Below, one piece after another: positions 9,001 through 18,800 of a DNA stretch of 64,000 bases; position 1 is the stretch's first letter; every line of letters begins with the position of its first letter. The translations under genes were made by a program, and so were the position numbers. This DNA is from Candidatus Iainarchaeum sp. (GTDB lineage Archaea > Iainarchaeota > Iainarchaeia > JAGGVJ01), in NCBI GenBank assembly GCA_021158055.1, contig JAGGVJ010000040.1, positions 36,474 through 100,473 of the forward strand. The letters are read 5' to 3'. The notes below the pieces were generated by a model that was not told the DNA's origin, did no database searches, and worked only from the letters and a program-made list of their open reading frames with translations.

Positions 9001-12000
9001 TTTCCCTTCCCAGAATAATGTTTTTGAAGTCAAGGTGAAAGTCGTCTGACTCGTTTCTTGAGACAATGTCAGCGACAGTAATCGTGATATTATTTGAGCC
9101 ATTGTTTTTCAGTTTCAGGGTTTCTTCAATGGTTTCTGTTTTTTCAACAACGCCGAACTCAACAATTGAATCGCTTCCCTCTGAATCAGTTAACTTGAGG
9201 TCTGAGTCAAACTCTTCTGAAACATTTATGTCAACGCCTGCCGGCCTGAACCTACCTGCGCTTACCCTGGCGTTGACTGTTCCTTCTTCAAGTGAAAAGA
9301 ACTCTCCCTGTTCAGGGAAAATGTATTCACCGTCTTTTCCAGAGCCCTCTTCGTCGTCAAACCCTGTTTTTGAATAAGTCACGTCTTCCCCGAGAGGCAC
9401 ACCGGTTTTGTTTGAAAGAAGAACGGATGCGCCAGTCACCGGAGTATCGCTTCCTGCTTCAGTTACAATCAGTTTTATCTGGTTTCTTCCTTCAAGAATC
9501 ATTGTCGAAGGGCTCACGTCAACGTCAAGCAGTTTGTCCCCCGTGGAATCAAAGTAAACTGTAAACACGCCCCCCTCATCTTCTGCACCGTCTTTTGAAA
9601 ACTCAAACTCTATTCCCACCCCGTCGCTGACAACTCTTGAAAACGCCTTTATTTCCCCTGCCAGCAAATCTGACTGGTAATCCTCAAGAAGCGTTGAAAT
9701 CAAATCGCTTTCATCTTCAAAAGCAATCCCCCCGATGTCATATGACTTGAACCTAACGCTTCCTGCCATGTCAGGCGAAACTTTTACTTTGTATCCGTCA
9801 AGATAACTCCCATTCTTTGAATAAGCGGAAAACTCAACCACAAAATCAGTTGAGGTGACTGTTGAAAACAATCCGCTCGGGAAATATTCTTCACTGTCCT
9901 CTTCCCTGAAAAGCGCTGAAAAACACACATTTTCCCCACACAGTTCTTCCTGCGCAACCACAAGGAATTCTTCCTCGCGCAATGCAATGTCTTTTTCGTC
10001 AATGTTTCCCCTGAAACCAAAAACTGCCTTGTCTTCTTCTTCCGCATCGCTTTTTACGGCAAGCCACACCTCAATCTGGTAAACCATTGGCCCGCCTGAA
10101 GAACTCTCCGCCTTTGAAAGGGAGATCCATTTCCAGCCCCCTGAAGACAGCATTGAAGTAGTTTCAAACTCCTGTCCGCCCAAAACTTCAAGGTCAATTT
10201 TTGAAGAATAGCCGCTTACAACCCAGTTTGAATCTTCAAGGCCGAGCCCTTCACCGACCGAAAGCATAAACACAGAGTCGCCTTCCGCGTTCTTTGGAAT
10301 AATAACATTGAAAACCGCGCGGTACGTTTCATCTACTGCAACCGCGTATTTTTGGTTTCCGCTTTGGTCAAATAGTCCTTCAAAATCTATTGATTCATCT
10401 GAACTTTCAGCATGCATTTTTGCGTTCACGGTCGCCCCGCCCGAAACAACAAGAACGGGCCTTGACACAAAGTCAAGGTAATTGTCTTCTTCGACCATCA
10501 CATAAACAACCATGCCCTGCGGAGCCAGCAACTCATACGCCCCTTCTTTGCCGCTTGTGTCTTTTGTTATTTCACTGTTTGTTTCCACGTCAAACAACGA
10601 AACTTCGGCGCTGTTCAATGCAGAGCCGTTTTTTGCTTTTTCAACATTTACAATGATTTTTTCAAGTTTTGAACTCAACAAAATATCAACATTTGTTGTT
10701 TTTCCTGCTTCAACTTCAACTCCGGAAACCTGTCCGGATGAAGCCAGCGACTCTGCTTTTGCAGTTATTGCCGAACCTGCCGGGACATCCGGGAAAGAAA
10801 CACAACCGTCTGTTTCGGTTTTTTTCAGGGGCATGCCAAGGAAATCTGTTCCGGTCCACAAGGTGACTGACGCCCCGTGAACAGCAGCAAAGTTTTTCTT
10901 CACGCAGACATTCAGGTTTGCCGAGTTTTGTGTAGTGGACTCTTCAAGTTCAATTGATACCGTTGAACCGGAAGAAACGCCTTTTTTGAGCTTTGGAAGA
11001 TACCCGCTCTTGTAAGCTGAAACATTGTATGTCCCTGCTTTCTCAAGCAGGACAACTCTTCCGCTTGAAGCAGTTGTTTCAGACAAAAGGATTTCTGAAC
11101 CAGTAAGCAAAGTGACAGCTGCTCCGGAAATGCCTCCAAAGTATTCTGTTTTCACTTCCACGATTATCTGGTTTTCGTCACCTGCTTTTTCCATGGTGAT
11201 TTCTTTTCTTTCAACTGTTTGTCCTGATTCGATTTCAAAATAATTTGTTCTTTCTGTGGAGTAAATTCCCTCCGGATCTGTTGCAACAACCTGTATTTCA
11301 ACGTTTGCGGGTATTTCGCGAAGGCTTACCGTTCCTCCCGCGTAAGTCGTGCCCTCTGAAATTTTCGTTGAGTCATACCTTTTGGCAGTTACGGTTATTC
11401 CGGCAAGCAAATCACCGGATTCGTTTTTAACTGTGACTGGAAGGGTAACTATTGAACTTTTCGGATCAGGCGCGCTTAGATTTTTTGCAAGGGTAACTGT
11501 AAACTGCTTGTTTTCTGATTCAGAGTCAACACTCACTTCTTCGCTGTAGTGGTTGTCTGAAGAAAACTCAAGAACATATCTTTTGCCTCTTTCAAACCCG
11601 CTGAAAGAAAACGCGCCGTCTGTGTAAAAAGTAGTTTTTATGTTCAGCTTGGCACCAGTATCTTCAACACCCAAAATCGTGACCTCGCCGTCCAGCACTT
11701 CATTGTCATCGTTTTTTATCAAAAATGACGCTTCAAAACTCACTGTTTCTTTGGCAAGTGAAATCTCTGCAAGGGTTCCTGCTTCGTATGTGTTTTGCCC
11801 GATTTCAAATCCGTCTGTGTTGATAACCAATTTGACTGATTTTTGCTCATACCCCTCTTTTTCAAGGTTTATCCTGAGCGGTTCTCCAAGCCGCGGGGAC
11901 GCAATGTAAAACACCCCGTCCTCCTGCGTCTGCCCAAGGTCTTTCAAGCCGGTTTCAGGAAAATTGGCTGACACAAAAACCCCTTGGACAGGGTCAAGCG

Positions 12001-12253
12001 TTATTGAGTCAATGACTGTTACTTTGAACACTAAAGGCGACATTGCCCCTGCTGCAAGGAAAGCGACTGTTCCGAGAAGCACAGTCAAAAGAATAAGGAC
12101 AACCGGAAACGAGGGGACGTTTTTTGACTCCATTGCATCAACAACAGAGTACACAGGAACTCCCTTGCCGTCCAGAAAATCAAGCACAGAATAGTACTTG
12201 TCCTCCATGGATGCATAGAAATCTGAAAGCGATTCCTTTAAGTTACTTGCCAC
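6029..12253 (-). CDS. Giant N-terminally anchored surface protein B (Ig-like/carboxypeptidase-regulatory repeats)
   Basis: About 2074 residues. A cytoplasmic N-terminus of about 49 residues leads into one membrane span (about 50-70); the rest should be outside. Residues from about 75 onward contain successive beta-sandwich units of CarboxypepD_reg/Ig-like type (pattern: G-x-x-V, T-x-x-D/G-x-x-x-F, G-Y), then acidic beta-rich domains with scattered cysteines. The N-terminal 70 residues are clearly homologous to giant protein A at 12900-21197 (shared pattern DFY, VPVY, DA-E-KN-P-FP), and the last third shares a domain ending in ITGL. A GTG start at 12253 gives the N-terminus that aligns with A; an in-frame TTG at 12268 is an alternative. 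It probably forms a surface stalk or adhesin. Confidence 0.85.
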   Translation of the reverse strand: MASNLKESLSDFYASMEDKYYSVLDFLDGKGVPVYSVVDAMESKNVPSFPVVLILLTVLLGTVAFLAAGAMSPLVFKVTVIDSITLDPVQGVFVSANFPETGLKDLGQTQEDGVFYIASPRLGEPLRINLEKEGYEQKSVKLVINTDGFEIGQNTYEAGTLAEISLAKETVSFEASFLIKNDDNEVLDGEVTILGVEDTGAKLNIKTTFYTDGAFSFSGFERGKRYVLEFSSDNHYSEEVSVDSESENKQFTVTLAKNLSAPDPKSSIVTLPVTVKNESGDLLAGITVTAKRYDSTKISEGTTYAGGTVSLREIPANVEIQVVATDPEGIYSTERTNYFEIESGQTVERKEITMEKAGDENQIIVEVKTEYFGGISGAAVTLLTGSEILLSETTASSGRVVLLEKAGTYNVSAYKSGYLPKLKKGVSSGSTVSIELEESTTQNSANLNVCVKKNFAAVHGASVTLWTGTDFLGMPLKKTETDGCVSFPDVPAGSAITAKAESLASSGQVSGVEVEAGKTTNVDILLSSKLEKIIVNVEKAKNGSALNSAEVSLFDVETNSEITKDTSGKEGAYELLAPQGMVVYVMVEEDNYLDFVSRPVLVVSGGATVNAKMHAESSDESIDFEGLFDQSGNQKYAVAVDETYRAVFNVIIPKNAEGDSVFMLSVGEGLGLEDSNWVVSGYSSKIDLEVLGGQEFETTSMLSSGGWKWISLSKAESSSGGPMVYQIEVWLAVKSDAEEEDKAVFGFRGNIDEKDIALREEEFLVVAQEELCGENVCFSALFREEDSEEYFPSGLFSTVTSTDFVVEFSAYSKNGSYLDGYKVKVSPDMAGSVRFKSYDIGGIAFEDESDLISTLLEDYQSDLLAGEIKAFSRVVSDGVGIEFEFSKDGAEDEGGVFTVYFDSTGDKLLDVDVSPSTMILEGRNQIKLIVTEAGSDTPVTGASVLLSNKTGVPLGEDVTYSKTGFDDEEGSGKDGEYIFPEQGEFFSLEEGTVNARVSAGRFRPAGVDINVSEEFDSDLKLTDSEGSDSIVEFGVVEKTETIEETLKLKNNGSNNITITVADIVSRNESDDFHLDFKNIILGREIENGSTLDFKMKAWVSVETASDPSFEGYVFVAGKSDSDNKLHITTLPFKVTAHGSSDCFRISYGSGDQEAEFLLDSGNRSKILQGIKIETVCSCNISSFSGQEFIVLSGDTVAGDFELNVLLRSKSSGGDIETAFSKWTDKSSALTDIELVAEIDKEKAITGNLAVSGQYVLTVDCSGEPVEATLPVSVSISPQSGQSYVKVLKQNTETSIESISFDNMCMQDKKTESIKFDLKNISEDAIDLYFKLLPGEDEEGSDKGLATATILEIVTGDDEEAEKEGVLEEFSEEHKLLIDEAKTFELEAEVSDDLTDDNGKWVLAIYIGESKETAPKQKVTVNVNRDDGCVYGSELCDKVSFELSDSLGGLFIDNKSDAEVTITKNPNFAGTDKDVIIESGKSDLLFVSFGESEEEFSIEYSMKREEESEAATECSHVFKKKYLNCSDLNSTLIFINSEEGLKAQNKGKQGVRFLESSTTSGTTNYGYDLSETFVGRGETKLLEGFSEPENKIADFRVNVIGTECTIEYDSLFATIFGEEALEDQPVEKTSGGNFKVKEDSRGFSEVAAMFNGNKIIVDDDGSEVSGFSAQDISKLFRECNTHYCDQTTFKLLNELYLFLFSSPLDGGNLKRANIHENEFKFAFTDEEYNGIMSLALGVFRDDRGESPFKLGGISPARLKLLSWDKEIFVVGSDISSPGPTSIKFEVSPKKMSCGVWKRIYTRDGENSYIVKVDRKEADSKSTYNCNFGVINLPKYFPLFFAPLSDGSGVQKGTYSLPFEEMFDVEYSNTAGIEGIEGLAGNLSPSRASGNSQFNLFARYVGENLDENRCEKEDDAYKSACLRVVNLINKYDGIFAIMSWNPSAPAGTGQKVSVVVKGSSEEVVENIQRKYLKILEGDVSIDGKQMSDIGKTNTVTPVKVVRRNKDDSLSPTSELIITGLIFSMGSDERPVCEDKDYGDERPPEICFINSGQGLELDACEDELDEIIVEFIRGFAK

Positions 12254-12403
12254 ACTCAAATAAACCAATCCTGATTTTTAATTTAATTCCACTGTCTCCA
12301 ATCAACAACCGGTTCAAACAACCACCAGTCATGATAAACATTGCGGTTAAACCTTTAAAATAATTACCTTATTAAAAACATTTAGCAAAAGCGGTAAAAA
12401 AAA

Positions 12404-12835
12404 TCAAAGAAAAAACGGGACTGCCGCTGCAAGCGCTGACACCGCAAGCAAAGCAAACGCTATTTTGACCGGCTTGTTCGTGTTTGACTTTCCCCGCAGG
12501 TCTGCGTGGAGTTCAAGTCCGAGGTACGCGCCTGCAAAAAGCGCGATGAAAACCGGAAAAAACGTTTGGGCTGCTGCCTGTGGGTTTTCCTGCATAAGTT
12601 TGCCGACTGCCTGTCCGAAAAAAAAACTCGGCACAAAAGAAAAATAGCCGAAAAAAAGCATCGCTGACACAAAAGGCGCAACAGTTCCAAGCAAAACTGC
12701 GACAAGCAACTGGTCTGAAGTGATATTCAGGGGCACTTCAAAAAGCACCCCTTGTTCAAGCGCAAACCCAGCCAGAAGCCCGGCTGCAAAAAACGCAAGG
12801 GCAACCACCAAAAAAACCTGTTTCGGTTTCATCAT
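12404..12835 (-). CDS. Integral membrane protein, about four spans
   Basis: A 143-residue protein with about four membrane spans (about 6-27, 43-65, 88-107, 123-141) and a short cytoplasmic loop. The arrangement and small residues are somewhat like SpoIIM-type proteins, but this is weak and I do not assign it. It sits between the two giant surface-protein genes on the same strand (64 and about 150 bases away), which suggests a role in their export, anchoring or organisation. Confidence 0.66.
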   Translation of the reverse strand: MMKPKQVFLVVALAFFAAGLLAGFALEQGVLFEVPLNITSDQLLVAVLLGTVAPFVSAMLFFGYFSFVPSFFFGQAVGKLMQENPQAAAQTFFPVFIALFAGAYLGLELHADLRGKSNTNKPVKIAFALLAVSALAAAVPFFL

Positions 12836-12899
12836 TCAGACACTGTTCCTTTATTCAATTGCTTATCACATCTCTCAGATTTCTCAAATTTCTCAAGCA

Positions 12900-15800
12900 T
12901 TACACTTCTTCAAAAGTCACTATGCAGTTGTCGTGCTGTGCAATATACACGTCGAGTGCCCAGCATGCGCCTGCAATTGCTGCGCTTCCCAACGGGTTGA
13001 TTCTCTTTACTTTTTTTAATGACTCAAGTTTTTTCTCGGTTTCTTCAACACCTTTTGTCATTTCATTGCTTTTAGCCACAAACTCACTGTGTTTTTCCGT
13101 GTTTTTCAAAAGCGCGTCTGTTACGTCATCCCCTTCGTCGCTAAAGTTAACACCTTCGTCTGCAAGAGAACGTAAGTCAGTTTCCAGTTGCCCTTTACGG
13201 GCGGTCAACTCGTTTTGCGTTTCAAGCAGTTTTTCTTTACCCAGCGCTCCTCCCTCTATCTTTCCCTGCAACTTCCAAACATTTTCAAACTGCTCGTTTA
13301 CTTTTTTAAGATTTTCAACTCTTTCCGCTTCAAATTCACTGAACATTTTCTGGGTGTCTTTCACTTCTTTCAAAAGTTCCCTGCGCACAGTCAATTCTTT
13401 ATTTGACGCATCCATCGTTTTCACTATGTCACCGGACAGCTTGTTTAACTCGCCGGTTTCCTTTACAAGATTTGTTTTGCCCTGCTCTAACGTCTGAATG
13501 CCTTTTTTAAGATTACTGGTATCTATTTCAATTTTCTTGAAATCACTTAAAGATGTCAAAACATTATCAAGAGCAGAATCATAACCCATTGTCAGGTTAG
13601 AGAACGCGCTATTTCCCTTGATTTCACTTACTGCATCTGCCAGTTTGGCCGGGTCGTCCCCCTTATTCACCATGTCCCTGAAGTCTGTGATAAATTTTCG
13701 ATCCATATCATCTAATGTGTCCCCCGGAGCAGTCATAAATTCATCAATACCTTCCAAAAGCACTTGTTTATTCTGTTTAAAAAGATGGCCTGCATCGTCA
13801 AGACGGGGACTGAGATCATTTAACGCAGCCCTGTTTTGAGTTATGGTTTCCTCAATGCCTTTCACTTGCTCCATGTTCAGATTCATGGTGTCATTTGCAT
13901 TCTTGAAAGCCGATTCCAACCCCTTGACATCAAGTTCTGCCGGTTTTGTTTTGCTGAGATTATCCAACACATCCTTTAATGCCTTTTTTGAATCATCAAT
14001 TTCTTTATTGACGGTGTCCAGTGCATCCAAATGCGCTTTATAAACAAGATCATCACCCATCCCGGCCGTATCTATCTTCATGCCTGCCAGTATGGCGTCT
14101 CTTTCTTTAGTCAAACCAGCTACTTTGCCGTCTAATTTACTTATATCATCTTCTAACCTGGCTATTTCATCCAGAGTATCTGCATATTTACTCCATTTGC
14201 CTGCCGCGTTCTTGTATGATTCGGCTATTTCTTTCTTGATATTATAGTTGTCAAGATAATTCTTATTGCCCAAAACCAGCAACTTAAGCTGTTTTCCAGA
14301 CGAGTCAAGTGCATCCGGTTCAAGAACCTGTGAAGCTACTGCTCTTTGTATCTTGAACTGCCTGATTGCCGGATACAAACGTCTAAACGGCTGCGCAAGA
14401 GCCCCTTTTACTTTTTTTAACTTGCCGCTGCTTTCAACGACTTCTTCCCCGAGCTTCTTGTAAGAACAAATAGCTCCCGCAGCTGTGGGGCCGGCAGTAA
14501 TCCCTGCGGCTATCATCGGGGTGTAATAAGGTGAACGCGTCAAAGTGCTGATGTCAGTGAAGCCCTCCCCTGCTTCTTTGAACTTATTCTTATAGGCCAT
14601 GTGGTCAAAGCCAACCTTCAGTATTTCGTCAACAACCAAAAAGTCAACCAACTGGTCAGCTACGAAAAGCCCGGCACTGGCTCCCGCGCCTGCCGGGTTC
14701 CAGGACATCAATGCTGCCCCGCCCCTGGCCACTGCAACCCCTGTCACAATCGTGCAGGCTGAATTCATTGCAGGGCAAGTGTTGATTGTCGGGCTTTCCT
14801 TGATTTCAATGTTCATCCTCAGTTTGACACCGTCATCACCCTTCATAACCTTTTCATTTCCATCCTCAGTCGTCATCAATCCGCTCCACCTTATTTCCGG
14901 CCTGCAGCTGTGGCAGTCATCTGTCAACATACTCTCGCCCCAAAAGTCAGATGAAAACGTGCTTCCCCAAAATTTTTCATCAACATCTGCAACGCACGTG
15001 GCCCAAGCGGGCTCGTTTTCCTTGTCCCTCAGGTTATGTATTTTATCTCTGAAAACATCTTTTGTGAAATCTTCTCCCGTGTACTTGATTTTGTACCCGC
15101 CGTAGATTCCTGTGCCGGTGTCAAAAGAAATCAGCGCCGCAGTGCATTCACAGGCAATAAGACTTGCCAGCGCTTCAGCATCTTTCACAATCAAAGTCCG
15201 CCCGTCCTTGTCAACTTCCACCCTGCCCTCAAACTCAGGCAATATTATTTTCCAATTTCCATTGGCAAACACGCACTCGTTTCTGCCCGCGTCTTTTGCG
15301 TTCAAAGGAGCTTCAGTCAAACCCGTAATCACAAACGAATCAATCTTTGCCCTGTCGCCTTCACGTTTTGAAGTGGACTGCGACCCGAAATAACAACCGA
15401 TCGGTTTTGCTCCGGAAGCAATCTCAACAAAAGCACTCACTGCTGTTCCAATTGATTTGTTGAGATCTTCTGATGAGTCTCCAAGAGCATTCTTGTCAAT
15501 CACCAATTCAAAAATATTACTGCCGAACTTGGAAACATCGTGGTGAATCACACCGTAAGCTGGGTAGCCGATGTCCTTATTAAGAATATCAACCAATTCG
15601 CTTTCTTCTTTAGTCAAATTAGCCGAATCCCTAAAGAGCAACTTGACAACGTTTTTTCCGCCGACGACATCAAGAGATGTTTTTACCCTGCCATCTTTTT
15701 CAAGCAAATTATAATCCAGTTCAGTTCCGCTTAAACCCGAAGCGATTTCTTCAACTATTCCCTTAAAACTGTCTTCTTCGTTCTTAGGAATTACAAAAAC

Positions 15801-18800
15801 TGTGTTTTTCATTTCAGCTGCATCTTCCGAACTCAGGTTATCCCAAGGCAAAAGAGTGCTCATGTGAAGTGCGTTTCCTTCACAGGCAGCTGTTTCACCG
15901 ACATAGCTCGTTTCTACAAAGATACTGAACTGACTGCCTATTTCACCATCACGGGCAAAAAACACCGGCTTGAACTTTACTTTGTACCAACCGCATTTCC
16001 TAAGTAACTCTTCCGAGTCATAATCATTGTGTGAATCATAATCATTGTGTGAATCATAACCATAGTGTGAATCATAATCATAGTGTGAATCATAATCATA
16101 GTGTGAATCATAATCATAGTATATGTCTCCACCGGTGCTTATTCTACCTGAATTCACCATTTCTCTGTAATCACCGCTCACTATCTGCCCGTTAAAGTAA
16201 CGTGAAACAACATTGGTTTTTGCCCGTTTCAACGCTTCTAAAGTCACCCGGTCATCCATCAGGAACAAGTCAACCCCGTTTAATATCCAGTCATCCTGCG
16301 GAACAAGACCTGACTGAAGCAACTCTTCAAAAGTGCAGATGTTTCTTTTAGATGACCCGCACCCGATATCCCTGATTTTCTTGCCTTCAAATGCTGTCAG
16401 TATCTTATCCATGAACCGGTCTGCTTTTTCAATTACATATTCAGCGGCCTGCATCCCATCACAGTACCCGTCACTGCAGTCCCCGCTCAAACCTGCTTTT
16501 GTCGGAATCGAGACAGTTTTTGTTATCCCGATATCCGGGTCGCATGAGTGAACCAGATACTCTGTCGTGAAATCGGATGTCTTCAAATCAGAGCCTATTT
16601 CCACGTTTATCATTATAAGCTCGCTTAAAATTTCTGTATCTGAAGATGTTTCACCTGCAATGAAAACACCTTTCTGGAAGCTGTCACTCACTATAGCTGC
16701 TCTTTTGGACACTCTTTTCAACCTAAAGTCAAACTGCGCGGTTTCACCGTCAAAAAGAGACCTTTTTGAACCTTCTGAAAAGTCAATGTACAACCTGAAA
16801 TCGTTAAGAGGAATGAAATCGACAAACCTGGTTATCCTTTTGCCGCACTCGTTCTTGATAACAACTGAACTTTTTATTTCATCAAAGTAAGCAGTTGTTG
16901 AAACAAAATCAATTGACTCCGAACTGATTACCTTCAGGCAACCTTCTTCTTCGGGAACTATTTCCACAATCAAGCCCACTTCCCTTGAAACTGAAGTGAC
17001 TTTTCCCGGCTTGTTCTTATAATAGACATCTGCGTCGATAACAAGAGTCCCGGTCATTCTCCCTGCCTCTCCGCTGTAACCTGAAGCATCAACTTCAATT
17101 TCAAAATGAGTTGTGTCTTCCGGTTCAAGCTCATCTATTGTTGACGATGCTTCAGTCTCGCTCAAATAATTCACATAAATATTCGGGTTGATCTCCCAGT
17201 CTTCTGCTTTTTCACTTATCCTAATGTTTTTGAAAGTAACCGAACCGCGGTTTTTCAAGACAAGTTTTTCTGCATTGCCGTCCAGTATATCAAGCGATTC
17301 CCCCGCCTTGAGCTTTAGCTTTACCTTGTTCTCAACATCAAGGGCTGCTGCCTCGTCAAGGAACACCACTGCATAGTCAAGCTCTCCTGAAACGTCCTGC
17401 GAGCCGTTTTCCCCCCTGAAAACAAGGGTTCCGACAACATCATCATCTTCAGCGTTGTTCTCGCTGTCATCCAAAGTGTCTGCCTGGAAAGTCACAAGGA
17501 CAGTCGCCTTGTTCTCGCCTGAAAGCGAATCAGCTGAAAGCAATTCTATAACTGTACTTTCTTCTTCACCTGTCCCTTCAATCACCTGGTTTCCGTTGCA
17601 GTCAAGGACAAAAATTCCACCGTCAAGATCATTGCTGGAATAAGCGACAATGTTTGACAAATCAATCCCACAATTGTTTTTCAAAACGACTTCCATTGAA
17701 TTGAACGCAGTGTCAAGGTCTTCTGAGCCGACCACAAACTCTGTCTGCGACGGGGTCACTTCAAGGCATTCCGCAATTACCTGCGCGTCTATTTTCGGCG
17801 CGTACAAGAGTTTTATCCTTCCCTGCGCTGTCACATACTCGTTGTCTTTCACTGCAAATATCTTGATTGTGGCCTCGGCTGACGCGGAATCCGTCGAGTC
17901 AGGGAAATAACCTGAAGTGAACGTGAGGTAAGTTGTCTCGCCAGGCCCGAGCAATCTTGTGATTGATGCGTCGTCGAGCTCCAAGCTGAAATCATCATCC
18001 GGAAAGCCCTCGTCGCGTTCAACTACAACCTGCAGGTCAGTGAGTTTTTTGCTTGAGCTATTTTTTATGGCAAGCTGTTTTGTCGCGGTTTTTATATTAA
18101 GGGGAATCTCAATCACAAACGGGTCTTCGTCAATTGCGATCGCCGCTTCTTTTCCGACACGCACAAGAATTGTCTCTTCGGCAAAGTGATCTGCTGAAAC
18201 ATTTACTGCAATGACTCCCGAGGCAGGCTCAATTGTGGTTGCGTAGACGCCGTTTCTTCCGCGGTTTCTCTTGTCTTTTCCTGTAATTGTTATTGTTTTG
18301 TTTCCAAGCGGTTTCCCGATGTTGTTGACCAGTTTTATCGTGGCGTCGGTAACTGCTTCAAAATCTCCCGCGCGAAGCACTGTTATCATAAACTGGGTTT
18401 TTTCACCTGCAACAGCCATTTCCGGCTCAACGAAAACACTGAGCCCCAGTCCCGCAACAACTTTAAGGAACAGCTCTTTTTCAATCAGCACTTCACCTGA
18501 CCTTTTCACAATTATTTTTACTGAAGCCGAGTTGTTTTCAGCTGTCGGGACAAACACTGCCTCAAGGCCTGTTCCCCTGTTTTTCCCAAGGCTTTCAAGG
18601 TTGACTGCAAGCGCGTGCGCTTCGTCATCAAGCTGTGTCTGGGTTCCAAGGTAATGGTATGACACAAAGTCAAGCGATGCGTCAGAATTTAAAATTTCCA
18701 CCTGCAAATCTTCAAGGTCTTGTTTTGCCTGCACTTCGATTCCAAGCGAGTAGACCGCGCTCAAGTACGCCTCACTTGCAGTCAGGTCCTTGATTTCTTC

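Noticed and set aside
12873-12899. 9-bp repeats tctca-att near the end of giant protein A
   Set aside because: Too short and simple to separate from chance in this spacer, so not listed with the other tandem units.
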